Source: RHLJ01 sp965247355
Lineage (GTDB): Bacteria > Bacteroidota > Rhodothermia > Balneolales > Balneolaceae
DNA: 64,000 nucleotides
Direction of reading: 5' to 3'
NCBI GenBank assembly: GCA_965247355.1
Contig: OZ252011.1
Span: forward strand, 1,054,001-1,118,000
Position 1 is the stretch's first letter, and the number at the start of each line of letters is the position of its first letter. Below are positions 1-7,738 of the stretch, one piece after another. A model generated the notes under the pieces. The model worked only from the letters and a program-made list of their open reading frames with translations. It was not told the DNA's origin and did no database searches. The position numbers and the translations under genes were made by a program.

Positions 1-1698
1 TTATTATTTCCTGATTTCTTCCCAGAGCAGTTTAAAACTGATGCAGGAACCGTTCATCTCTATTTTGAATCAGCTACGGTGATCCTTACGCTTGTGTTAT
101 TAGGTCAGGTGCTCGAAGCTAAAGCCCATTCACAAACCAACACTGCTGTTAAAGAACTGATGAAATTAGCTCCAAATACAGCCATCCGTGTTAATGAGGA
201 TGGTTCTGAAGGAGAAATCCAAATTGATGAAATCCAAAAAGGAGATCACTTAAAAGTAAAACCCGGTGAGAAAATCCCTGTAGATGGAGTAATTATTGAA
301 GGAACAAGCTCCATTGATGAATCAACGATAACCGGAGAACCGGTACCTGTTGAGAAATCTGCTGATGATTCAGTAAGCTCGGGTACTATCAATGGAAACA
401 GCAGTTTTATTATGAAAGCGGAGAAGGTCGGAGATGAAACCCTACTGGCTCAAATTGTTGATATGGTGAACAAAGCCAGCAGAAGTCGGGCTCCGATTCA
501 GAATCTTGCAGATAAAATTTCAAGCTATTTTGTTCCGGCTGTAATTGTAATCTCAATAATCACGTATCTGGTTTGGTTTTTCTTTGGACCTGATCCCGCA
601 CAAGTATATGCCTTAGTAAACGCCATCGCTGTGTTGATTATAGCCTGTCCCTGCGCCCTTGGACTTGCAACTCCGATGTCAGTTATGGTTGGAGTTGGTA
701 AAGGCGCTCAAAACGGAGTTTTAATCAAAAATGCAGAAGCGCTCGAAGGGTTCACTAAAATTGACACACTGATTGTCGATAAAACCGGAACCATCACCGA
801 AGGAAAACCATCTGTAGAAGAAGTCATATCGCTTAATGATCAATTTGATTCGGATTATATTCTTCAGCTGGCGGCATCACTTAACAACGAAAGTGAGCAC
901 CCCTTAGCCAAAGCCATCACCAATCACGCTAAAGAAAAAGAAGTAGAATTAAAGAAAGTCACAGATTTCGAATCCATAACAGGAAAAGGAATCCAAGGAT
1001 CTGTTGATGGAAAGGAAATAAAGCTTGGAAATAAAAAGATGATGGATGTTGATACCGATTCTGCGGATAAATATCTGGAATCAGGTAAAACCGTTTCATG
1101 GTTATCTGTTGACGATACTTTAGCCGGCTTTGTAGTGATTTCAGACTCCATCAAAGAAAGCAGTAAAAAAGCCATTCAGGAGCTTCAGAAAAAAGGGATT
1201 GAGGTTATCATGCTTACCGGTGACAATCCCCAAACCGCTAAATCAGTGGCAGAAGAAGTAGGACTGGATTCTTATAAAGCAGAATGTATGCCTGAGGATA
1301 AAATCAATGAAGTAAAACGATTTCAGGAAGAAGGAAAAAAGGTGGCTATGGCCGGAGACGGCACCAATGACGCCCCTGCCCTTGCTCAGGCAAATATTGG
1401 TATTGCCATGGGTACCGGAACAGATGTAGCTATTGAAAGTGCTTCCATTACCCTTGTTAAAGGTGATTTAAGTGGAATTGTTAAAGCGTATCACCTGAGT
1501 GAAGAAGTGCTTAAAAACATCAAACAAAATCTGTTCTTCGCATTAATTTATAACACCGTGGGCATTCCAATTGCAGCCGGAGTGCTATTCCCAGTATTTG
1601 GACTCCTGCTCTCCCCAATGATTGCTGCCTTGGCTATGAGTTTTAGTTCGGTGTCGGTAATAGGGAATTCATTGCGATTAAAAACATCATCCATTTGA
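1..1698 (+). CDS. copA: Copper-translocating P-type ATPase (5' end outside window)
   Basis: P1B-type ATPase, most likely exporting Cu(I) across the inner membrane using ATP. The frame is open from base 1, so the N-terminal metal-binding domain and first membrane helices lie upstream; about 565 residues are seen. Motifs in order: actuator TGEP (331-342), membrane metal site CPC followed by ALGLATP (from 646), phosphorylation site DKTGT (778-792), the SEHP motif of P1B ATPases (892-903) and hinge GDGTNDAP (from 1354), then two C-terminal membrane helices. CPC plus SEHP marks a P1B enzyme. Copper rather than silver or zinc is inferred from the multicopper oxidase and Met/His-rich protein just downstream. 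The family call is sure; the metal is less so. Confidence 0.95.
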   Translation, partial: LLFPDFFPEQFKTDAGTVHLYFESATVILTLVLLGQVLEAKAHSQTNTAVKELMKLAPNTAIRVNEDGSEGEIQIDEIQKGDHLKVKPGEKIPVDGVIIEGTSSIDESTITGEPVPVEKSADDSVSSGTINGNSSFIMKAEKVGDETLLAQIVDMVNKASRSRAPIQNLADKISSYFVPAVIVISIITYLVWFFFGPDPAQVYALVNAIAVLIIACPCALGLATPMSVMVGVGKGAQNGVLIKNAEALEGFTKIDTLIVDKTGTITEGKPSVEEVISLNDQFDSDYILQLAASLNNESEHPLAKAITNHAKEKEVELKKVTDFESITGKGIQGSVDGKEIKLGNKKMMDVDTDSADKYLESGKTVSWLSVDDTLAGFVVISDSIKESSKKAIQELQKKGIEVIMLTGDNPQTAKSVAEEVGLDSYKAECMPEDKINEVKRFQEEGKKVAMAGDGTNDAPALAQANIGIAMGTGTDVAIESASITLVKGDLSGIVKAYHLSEEVLKNIKQNLFFALIYNTVGIPIAAGVLFPVFGLLLSPMIAALAMSFSSVSVIGNSLRLKTSSI

Positions 1699-1741
1699 AA
1701 TGAAACGCTGTCTTAAGAAAAAAACTTTGGCTATCATCTGA

Positions 1742-2206
1742 ATGATGAAAATCAGCATTACATATCGATTCATTGCTTCCCTTCTGAGCTTTACAATCGC
1801 TTTGTCAGTGGTATCACCGGCTTTAGGCTTCGCAGGAATGATGGAACATTGTGCCGAAATGATGGAAATGAACGAAAGTTCTCATCTTCAGGAACATTCA
1901 ATGTCGGATATGAACCATATCGATATGCCAATGGATGGATGTTGTACCTTTGATGCTGTCCCACTAGCTCAGCCTGCTATTGATCACTGCGAGATCAGCA
2001 TTGATTGTAATTGCGAGATTGATGCAAATGGAGTTGAAAATATTGCAGTTGTAGTCCAACAAATAAAATTTCAGCAGGTCAGTTCTGAATTTCAGACACT
2101 CCCTGTTTCAGAAGAACTAAATCAGCGAATACCACCTCCTTTGTGGTATTCCAATTCTTATACCCCTCCTCAACTATTTCTCTCAAACGAGTCTCTTTTG
2201 ATTTAG
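1742..2206 (+). CDS. Exported Met/His/Cys-rich protein, putative periplasmic copper binder
   Basis: A 154-residue protein of no family I recognise. Residues 1-30 look like a signal peptide (basic start, hydrophobic core, VVSPALGFA cleavage region). The mature part opens with a Met/His-rich stretch (MMEHCAEMMEMN, then HSMSDMNHIDMPMDGCC) and later has CNCEID, a composition typical of periplasmic Cu(I)-binding proteins. It lies 43 bases after the copper ATPase and 84 bases before the multicopper oxidase on the same strand, so it is probably part of the copper operon. A copper scavenger or chaperone role is inferred from composition and neighbours only. Two adjacent ATG codons (1742, 1745) could start it. 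Its stop codon lies inside the left arm of an inverted repeat. Confidence 0.75.
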   Translation: MMKISITYRFIASLLSFTIALSVVSPALGFAGMMEHCAEMMEMNESSHLQEHSMSDMNHIDMPMDGCCTFDAVPLAQPAIDHCEISIDCNCEIDANGVENIAVVVQQIKFQQVSSEFQTLPVSEELNQRIPPPLWYSNSYTPPQLFLSNESLLI

Positions 2207-2280
2207 AAAATTACATCTCCGTTAATTCCGGTGATCATGATAATCGTTTGTCTCCCTTTCGGTTAAATTTTCTAAATCAA
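2198..2280. promoter_or_regulatory. Perfect 15-bp inverted repeat ahead of the multicopper oxidase
   Basis: The arms TTGATTTAGAAAATT (2198-2212) and AATTTTCTAAATCAA (2266-2280) are exact complements separated by 53 bases. The left arm contains the stop codon of the upstream gene, and the right arm ends 10 bases before the oxidase ATG. In mRNA this could fold into a long-loop hairpin next to the start codon and affect translation or RNA processing. The loop holds the 8-bp palindrome ATCATGAT. A regulatory role is inference. Confidence 0.45.
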
Positions 2281-2290
2281 TACACTACTA

Positions 2291-4621
2291 ATGAAATTTA
2301 TTTACCTATTAATCTCAGTTTTACTATTCTGGACTCCTATAAAATCGCAGGAACTTATCCCTGAAATAAAAGGCGATAGTATCATTTATCACATTACAGT
2401 GGACTATCAGACTGTCAATTTTACCGGTAAAGATGTTACCGCAATGACGATAAATGGAGGAATTCCCGGACCGAAACTTCGTTTTCAAGAGGGAAAACAT
2501 GCCGTTATTAAAGTCACCAATAAGATGGATGTTGAAACCTCAATGCACTGGCATGGACTTTTACTCCCTAATTATATGGATGGAATTGCATACTTAACCT
2601 CTCCCCCTATTCGTCCGGGACAAAGTTTTACTTTTGATTTTCCGCTTACTCATTCCGGAACGTATTGGTATCACTCTCACACCGGTTTACAGGAGCAAAG
2701 AGGGATATATGGTAGTATTATAATCGAACCAAAGGAACAAACTCTTGAGTATGATCATGATTTAGTAGTTATGATTTCAGATTGGACGAATGATAATCCT
2801 AATCATGTAATGAAAAACCTTAGAAGACACAATGAATGGTATGGGGTTAAAATTGGAAGTGCCCCTTCCCTTTTTAAGTCAATTAAAGAAGGGACTTTAA
2901 AATCTCAGCTGAAATTATGGGCAATGAAGATGCCGGGGATGCATATATCAGACATTCCATATGATGCTTTTCTTATTAACGGAAAAGAAGAAGTCGAATA
3001 CAATGAATTTCAACCGGGTGATAAAGTAAGAATCAGAGTAATTAATGCAGGGGCATCGACCTATTTCTGGCTTAACATAGGTGGCGGTCACCTGAATATT
3101 GTTTCTGCAGATGGGATGGATGTTCAACCTGTTCATGTACCAAAAGTGTTAATTGGTAATGCAGAAACCTATGATTTCATAGTAGAAATTCACGATGGTA
3201 AAAGTCTGGAATTCAGAGCTACAGCTCAGGATGTAACCGGATATGCCTCTGCATTTTTGGGGTCAGGAGAAAAGGTGTATGCAGAAGATATTCCTTTCCC
3301 TGATTACCAGGAAATGGGCGTTGAAATGGCTGAAATGCATAGTGGAAGCGGCCATGATATGTCAATGGAAGCAAATGAAAAAGGAATCATGACAGAATTG
3401 GATCATTCATCAATGATGATGCAAGAAATGGATCATAGCAAAATGAACTCAGGTGAACATGAAATGAATCATGAAAACCATATAATGCAAAATAAAAAAG
3501 AAGAAACAGATGACTATGTAGATCATAATATGAGTCAAATGAGTTCAGATTCAGATATGGATCATTCTGGAAATGATATGGATAGCGATCCAACAGCACC
3601 TATGACGATGTGGAATACCGGATATTCCAATTCAATACTTAAATCCAAAGAAAAAACCACAATTCATTCCGGGGATTCACTACGATCTCTAACTTTTAAT
3701 TTAACCGGAAATATGTGGAGATACACCTGGAGTATTAACGGAAAAGAACTTTCTGCTTCTGATAAAATAAGAATTAAAAAAGGAGAAGTTGTTCGAATTA
3801 CGCTAAATAATACTACAATGATGCATCATCCAATGCACTTGCATGGACATTTTTTCCGGGTACTAAACGGACAAGGTGAATACTCTCCAATGAAGCACAC
3901 TGTAGACGTACCACCTATGAGTAGGGTTACTATCGAGTTTGAAGCTAATGAAGAAAAAGACTGGTTCTTCCATTGCCACGTGCTCTATCACATGAAAACC
4001 GGAATGGCCAGAGTAATCAGCTATGAAGGCAGTGAGCGAGACGAACGTCTTGCTGCATACCCCTATGCAATGATTAATATGATGGACAAAAAATGGTACA
4101 CTTGGGGAACATTGAATGGAGCAAGTCAATTTGGAAGCCTCTCTCTCACGCATTCTAATACCAACAATCAATTAAATCTGATGGCAGAGTACGGCTGGAA
4201 TGAAAACTATGAGTTTATGTTGGATTACGAACGATTTACAGGTGAATACTTTCGGGTGTTTGGTGGGATTAAATCTGAGAATGAGAAGGAAGATGCTTTT
4301 GAAAATCATGATTTTGTAGCAAGGGCAGGATTTAGATATTTACTCTGGTATATCATGGATACTCAGTTAAGTATTGATCATAAGCTAAGACCGGAGCTAG
4401 AGCTTGATACGCACATACCACTTACACAACGGTTAATGCTTAATGGTCATTTTGAAGGGAAATCAAACTTCGGAATTATTGAAGAACCGCATTCAGGAAA
4501 CGTTGAGTTTGAAGTTACATTTAATGCAGGTCTTGAATATCTCCTCAATAAGAACTTCTCCTTAACCGGAACTTATGACAACCGGTTCGGAACAGGTGGC
4601 GGTATTAGCTGGAGGTTTTGA
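2291..4621 (+). CDS. Multicopper oxidase (CopA type) with C-terminal CopB-like domain
   Basis: A 776-residue periplasmic or outer-membrane copper protein that probably oxidises Cu(I) and sequesters copper. Residues 1-20 are a signal peptide. The cupredoxin domains carry all four copper-ligand motifs: HWHG (86-89), WYHSH (126-130), HPMHLHGH (about 513-520) and HCHVLYHM (about 562-569). Residues about 340-440 are very rich in Met, His and Asp (repeats like MDHSKM), as in CopA/PcoA loops. After about residue 590 the chain changes into beta-rich sequence ending in ...GGGISWRF, with a terminal aromatic residue as in outer-membrane barrels and resembling copper resistance protein B. CopA and CopB are separate proteins in proteobacteria, so this is a fusion. 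Oxidase call very sure; CopB-like tail moderately sure. Confidence 0.93.
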   Translation: MKFIYLLISVLLFWTPIKSQELIPEIKGDSIIYHITVDYQTVNFTGKDVTAMTINGGIPGPKLRFQEGKHAVIKVTNKMDVETSMHWHGLLLPNYMDGIAYLTSPPIRPGQSFTFDFPLTHSGTYWYHSHTGLQEQRGIYGSIIIEPKEQTLEYDHDLVVMISDWTNDNPNHVMKNLRRHNEWYGVKIGSAPSLFKSIKEGTLKSQLKLWAMKMPGMHISDIPYDAFLINGKEEVEYNEFQPGDKVRIRVINAGASTYFWLNIGGGHLNIVSADGMDVQPVHVPKVLIGNAETYDFIVEIHDGKSLEFRATAQDVTGYASAFLGSGEKVYAEDIPFPDYQEMGVEMAEMHSGSGHDMSMEANEKGIMTELDHSSMMMQEMDHSKMNSGEHEMNHENHIMQNKKEETDDYVDHNMSQMSSDSDMDHSGNDMDSDPTAPMTMWNTGYSNSILKSKEKTTIHSGDSLRSLTFNLTGNMWRYTWSINGKELSASDKIRIKKGEVVRITLNNTTMMHHPMHLHGHFFRVLNGQGEYSPMKHTVDVPPMSRVTIEFEANEEKDWFFHCHVLYHMKTGMARVISYEGSERDERLAAYPYAMINMMDKKWYTWGTLNGASQFGSLSLTHSNTNNQLNLMAEYGWNENYEFMLDYERFTGEYFRVFGGIKSENEKEDAFENHDFVARAGFRYLLWYIMDTQLSIDHKLRPELELDTHIPLTQRLMLNGHFEGKSNFGIIEEPHSGNVEFEVTFNAGLEYLLNKNFSLTGTYDNRFGTGGGISWRF

Positions 4622-4675
4622 CCAAACTTGTCATAACATTTATGGAATATTCATATTTGTTAGTTACACTAATGT

Positions 4676-4777
4676 ATGACCACTAAACAAAAAATAATCC
4701 GGCTTATTGGAGTTTGCATTCTTTGTGCGGGACTAATTACCGGAATTGTTTTACTGGTTCAATATTTCACTAATTAA
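4676..4777 (+). CDS. Possible 33-residue single-span membrane protein
   Basis: A short frame from ATG 4676 to TAA 4777: a basic start (MTTKQKIIR), one hydrophobic segment of about 20 residues (LIGVCILCAGLITGIVLL) and a short tail. It sits between the oxidase and the DUF2892-like gene on the same strand. The N-in basic start and single span are typical of genuine small membrane proteins, and two Cys residues lie within the span. There is no clear ribosome-binding site, so it may be spurious. No function can be assigned. Confidence 0.4.
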   Translation: MTTKQKIIRLIGVCILCAGLITGIVLLVQYFTN

Positions 4778-4788
4778 TAGAGGTTATT

Positions 4789-5004
4789 ATGAAAAAGAAC
4801 ATGGGCTCAGCTGATCGAATTATTCGTGTACTAATTGCTTTAGTAATCGCTACCCTTTATTTCATGGAGATTATTTCCGGAACCGTTGCTATAGTGTTAC
4901 TTATAATTGCTGTTGCGTTTATTCTGACAAGCCTTATAAGCACATGCCCGCTTTATATGCCTTTTGGATTGAGTACATGTAAGACTGAAGAAGCGGATTC
5001 TTAG
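4789..5004 (+). CDS. DUF2892 (YgaP-like) small inner-membrane protein
   Basis: A 71-residue protein starting MKKNMGSADRIIRVLIAL, the usual opening of the DUF2892 family (membrane part of YgaP-type proteins, often beside rhodanese or metal-stress genes). Two hydrophobic helices (about 13-32 and 35-53) are followed by TCPLYMPFGLSTCK, with the conserved CPLY and the second Cys near the end. AGAGG seven bases before the ATG is a reasonable ribosome-binding site. It is the last gene of the copper-related group. Its role is unknown; family call confident. Confidence 0.85.
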   Translation: MKKNMGSADRIIRVLIALVIATLYFMEIISGTVAIVLLIIAVAFILTSLISTCPLYMPFGLSTCKTEEADS

Positions 5005-5018
5005 CATTTTTTTAGTGG

Positions 5019-5125
5019 GTCATCCTGAACTTGTTTCAGGATCTTAAGGAAAGGCGCTGATTAAGAAGACTACTAGAAATCCAATGATAGACACCGCAAA
5101 GATCCCGGATCAAGTCCGGGATGAC
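5019..5125. repeat. Palindromic intergenic repeat (two facing 26-bp hairpins)
   Basis: A 26-bp hairpin unit at 5019-5044 (GTCATCCTGAAC ... TTTCAGGATCT) is followed at 5100-5125 by a 26-bp unit of the same design in the opposite orientation (AGATCCCGG ... CCGGGATGAC). The whole element therefore begins GTCATCC and ends GGATGAC. The architecture matches the ends of the GIY-YIG element at 38291-38675, but here the interior is 55 bases with no gene. It may also end transcription of the copper operon. Confidence 0.7.
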
Positions 5126-5151
5126 CTGGAGAAAAATTTAAATATTATAAA

Positions 5152-5223
5152 GTCATTCTGAGCGAAAGCGAAGAATCTAAGCGGATACTCGCTAAGATCC
5201 TTCGGAAGTATCCTCAGGATGAC
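5152..5223. repeat. Second palindromic intergenic repeat
   Basis: This 72-bp element starts GTCATTCTGAGCGAAAGCG and ends TATCCTCAGGATGAC, with AATCT and AGATC facing each other inside. It is the same design as the element just to its left, and its right half is nearly identical to the right halves of the repeats at 17331-17444 and 18829-18942. It lies between convergent genes. Confidence 0.65.
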
Positions 5224-5236
5224 TTTCATATACCCT

Positions 5237-5896
5237 CTATAACTTCCGTATCACATTCACGCCATCACGGACAGGGAGCAGAACTTGCTCTACCCTTTTC
5301 TCTTCTGCAACAAGTTTGTTGAAGTCAGCAATAGCTTTAGCTTTATCATCTTCCGGTTCCAGAACTGTTCCATCCCACAGTACATTATCGGCGATGATCA
5401 GTCCGCCCGGCTTGAGTATTTTGAGAATCTTTTCGAAATAGAACTGATACCTCAGTTTATCTCCATCTAAATAGGCTAAATCAAACTCTCCGGTTAAAAG
5501 TTCGATTGTCTCCTGAGCATTCCCTTTTATCAAAGTGATTTTAGAACCTACTTTTGAAGCATTAAAATGCTTTTGTGCAATTTCCTGATACTTCAGATTC
5601 ATTTCCAGTGTAATAACTTCGCCATCTTCAGGCAAGGCTTCTGCCATCGTTATTGCTGAATAGCCAGTGAATGTTCCGATCTCAAGCACCCTTCTTGCTC
5701 CGGATATTTTGATCAGCATCTTCAACAACTGGCCAACTACACGTCCACTCAGCATATCGATATACTGCAGCTGTTCATCACTTGATTCGATGAGTTTTCC
5801 AATCTCGTTAGATTCCGGAGTGGTATGCTCCTCGGAATATTGATCAATTTTCGGATCGGTTATGGGAACGACGGGTTTACCTCTGTGCTTTTTCAT
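5237..5896 (-). CDS. O-methyltransferase, caffeoyl-CoA/catechol family
   Basis: An SAM-dependent O-methyltransferase of the class I CCoAMT type, a soluble metal-dependent enzyme acting on catechol-like substrates. Seen: motif I VLEIGTFTGYSAITMAEALP, an acidic residue ending the next strand (ITLEMN), FDLAYLDGDK (metal-ligand Asp region) and ADNVLWDG, all diagnostic. Of two possible starts, TTG at 5917 and ATG at 5896, I chose the ATG (MKKHRGKP), which still keeps the family's N-terminal helix. It is divergent from the acyltransferase gene 50 bases away. The substrate cannot be told from the sequence; family call sure. Confidence 0.9.
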   Translation of the reverse strand: MKKHRGKPVVPITDPKIDQYSEEHTTPESNEIGKLIESSDEQLQYIDMLSGRVVGQLLKMLIKISGARRVLEIGTFTGYSAITMAEALPEDGEVITLEMNLKYQEIAQKHFNASKVGSKITLIKGNAQETIELLTGEFDLAYLDGDKLRYQFYFEKILKILKPGGLIIADNVLWDGTVLEPEDDKAKAIADFNKLVAEEKRVEQVLLPVRDGVNVIRKL

Positions 5897-5945
5897 GATT
5901 GGAAGATAAGACGACAACCCCTATCATCACCAAAAAAAAGTATTC

Positions 5946-6605
5946 GTGGAATTCATACCTGCAAAAGAATCTAAATTCATTATCTGGTTTTTCGACTGGT
6001 ATACTCGATTTCTGATCTGGAGAAGATTCAAAAAGGTCATCATCAGGCAGGAGTACTTCCCGAATAAAAATTCAAAAACGGTCTATTATATCAATCATAA
6101 TTACTGGTGGGATGGGCTTCTCCCCTTGTACCTGAACCGTAAACTTTTTAAACAAAAAGCACGGGCACTCATGGAAGACAAACAAATGCGCCAATATCCT
6201 TTCTTTTCTAAAATTGGTGCGTTCTCTATCAACCTCGAAAATCCCCGGTCTTCCATCCAGTCATTGAGGTATGCCGTTGAATCCATGAATCGGGAAAATC
6301 CCTGTTTGTTCATCTATCCGGAAGGTAAACTAATGCCCGTTTCAGACGCTAAACCAATATTTAAAGATGGACTCTCCTGGCTTTATCAAAAAATGGAGGA
6401 TGTAGATTTTGTCCCGGTAGCATTTTATATCGATCACTCAAAATCGAACAAGCCAGATCTTTATATCTTTATTGGTAAGGTGATTAATGCTGATTCGTTA
6501 ATGGGAAAGTCTAAGCTAAATACTTTGTTCGAAGAATCGGTTTATAATCTTTTATCTCAAATCAAATCGAAGTTAAACGACTCAACGATAACCATTAACC
6601 ATTAA
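5946..6605 (+). CDS. PlsC-like acyltransferase, possibly acylating a glycosylated carotenoid
   Basis: A 219-residue member of the glycerol-3-phosphate/lysophosphatidate acyltransferase superfamily. It has the catalytic H-x4-D box (NHNYWWDG, about residues 51-58) and the substrate-binding YPEGKL motif (about 124-129). There is a hydrophobic aromatic N-terminus but no cleavable signal. The start is GTG 5946; no in-frame ATG lies upstream. A CrtC-like hydratase and a family-2 glycosyltransferase are next, so the natural guess is a CruD-like enzyme that esterifies a carotenoid glucoside, as in salinixanthin-type pigments. A general lysophospholipid acyltransferase is the alternative. Confidence 0.82.
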   Translation: MEFIPAKESKFIIWFFDWYTRFLIWRRFKKVIIRQEYFPNKNSKTVYYINHNYWWDGLLPLYLNRKLFKQKARALMEDKQMRQYPFFSKIGAFSINLENPRSSIQSLRYAVESMNRENPCLFIYPEGKLMPVSDAKPIFKDGLSWLYQKMEDVDFVPVAFYIDHSKSNKPDLYIFIGKVINADSLMGKSKLNTLFEESVYNLLSQIKSKLNDSTITINH

Positions 6606-6610
6606 CAAAC

Positions 6611-7678
6611 TCACCAGGTCCACTCATAAAACATCTTAGATCGCTGTACCCAATGCGGTTTTTGATTTAGAAATCTCAATCTCATTCTTACCATCCACCA
6701 GTACTTCTCTTCATATATTTGCGCTGGCTTGATGTATTCTGAAATTCCGGTAGCAGCCATAGTACTTCCTTCATACTGCATGACAACATCGCTTAAAAAA
6801 CGTTGATAAAACGGACCGTTATCAATTAACGAACTAAGTTGAATGGTTACCTGCGCTCTATTGGATTTCAATTCCAGTTTTTTGGCTGAATTTAACCCAA
6901 ACCAGTTCTTCTCAAAATAGTCAAGGCTGATCTGGCTGAACGTATCAAGTACTTCTCCGGATTCCTTTGAAATGAGCCAAGCTTTGTGTTGTTTACTTCC
7001 ATCAAGTCCATTCATTACATAGTAAATCAATGTAGAATCTTTGAAATGAAACCGACCCCAGTACCAGTCTTCAAAGCTGTCTTTCATAGGCTCGTACCCG
7101 GTATTATGATCGTGATATCCGGTGCCGCTGAACAATACATTAAAGTCATTGCTTTTCCCCTTCAGAGAAATGGAGCCTGTTACCTGAGCCTGAGGTTGAA
7201 TCAAATTCCAGAAATGTTTTTCATCTTTTGATTCATGGTCGATCATACCATTTGGCAAAACAGGAGATATAAATTTGAGCTTAGCGTTTATTGAATGATT
7301 TGAATCCAGTGTCTGAGCAAGAAGTAGCTCATATTCTGCCTTGTCTTTATCAATCGTTCGCTTAAAGAAATTACTTCCAATCGAACAGGAACCATCTTCA
7401 TCATCCCAATTAAATCGTCCATCCTGATATTCAATAAAGCTGTAATACTCAGGCTTTCCATTTTTGTATACAGAAATGCTGATGGCAGGAAACTGATCAG
7501 GCTTAGCATTTTCTCCTGCTTTGATATATTCAGGAGAAAATGGATTTCCCTGGAAAAAAATTACAACCAGACTCCAGTTTTTATCCAAACTGATTGCATC
7601 AAAATACCACCATTCGTAGCCTTGAGGTGGTTTACCGGGATCAAAATGCTCGTCTTCGAGTTTAGTTGAAATGTTCAT
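6611..7678 (-). CDS. crtC: Carotenoid 1,2-hydratase (CrtC-like)
   Basis: Resembles CrtC/hydroxyneurosporene synthase, which adds water across the terminal double bond of acyclic carotenoid ends to give a tertiary hydroxyl. Diagnostic stretches: GYEWWYFDA near residue 20, then FFQGNPFSPEY, and in the second half GTGYHDHNTG followed by DWYWGRF, the lipocalin-like AttH/CrtC pattern. The length (356 residues from ATG 7678) fits. A TTG two codons earlier is possible. It is convergent with the acyltransferase (5 bases apart) and divergent from the glycosyltransferase. A tertiary 1-hydroxyl is where carotenoid glycosides are built, so the three genes make chemical sense together. A related AttH-type hydrolase cannot be excluded. 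Confidence 0.82.
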   Translation of the reverse strand: MNISTKLEDEHFDPGKPPQGYEWWYFDAISLDKNWSLVVIFFQGNPFSPEYIKAGENAKPDQFPAISISVYKNGKPEYYSFIEYQDGRFNWDDEDGSCSIGSNFFKRTIDKDKAEYELLLAQTLDSNHSINAKLKFISPVLPNGMIDHESKDEKHFWNLIQPQAQVTGSISLKGKSNDFNVLFSGTGYHDHNTGYEPMKDSFEDWYWGRFHFKDSTLIYYVMNGLDGSKQHKAWLISKESGEVLDTFSQISLDYFEKNWFGLNSAKKLELKSNRAQVTIQLSSLIDNGPFYQRFLSDVVMQYEGSTMAATGISEYIKPAQIYEEKYWWMVRMRLRFLNQKPHWVQRSKMFYEWTW

Positions 7679-7738
7679 GCACAAATAAACGGTTACTTAT
7701 CGTGTCCGTCAACCATTGGTTTACTACCTTTCGTTCAT

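Noticed and set aside
2143..2364. Small plus-strand frame overlapping the copper operon
   Set aside because: It runs across the end of the Met/His-rich gene and into the oxidase signal peptide in another frame and has no protein-like composition.
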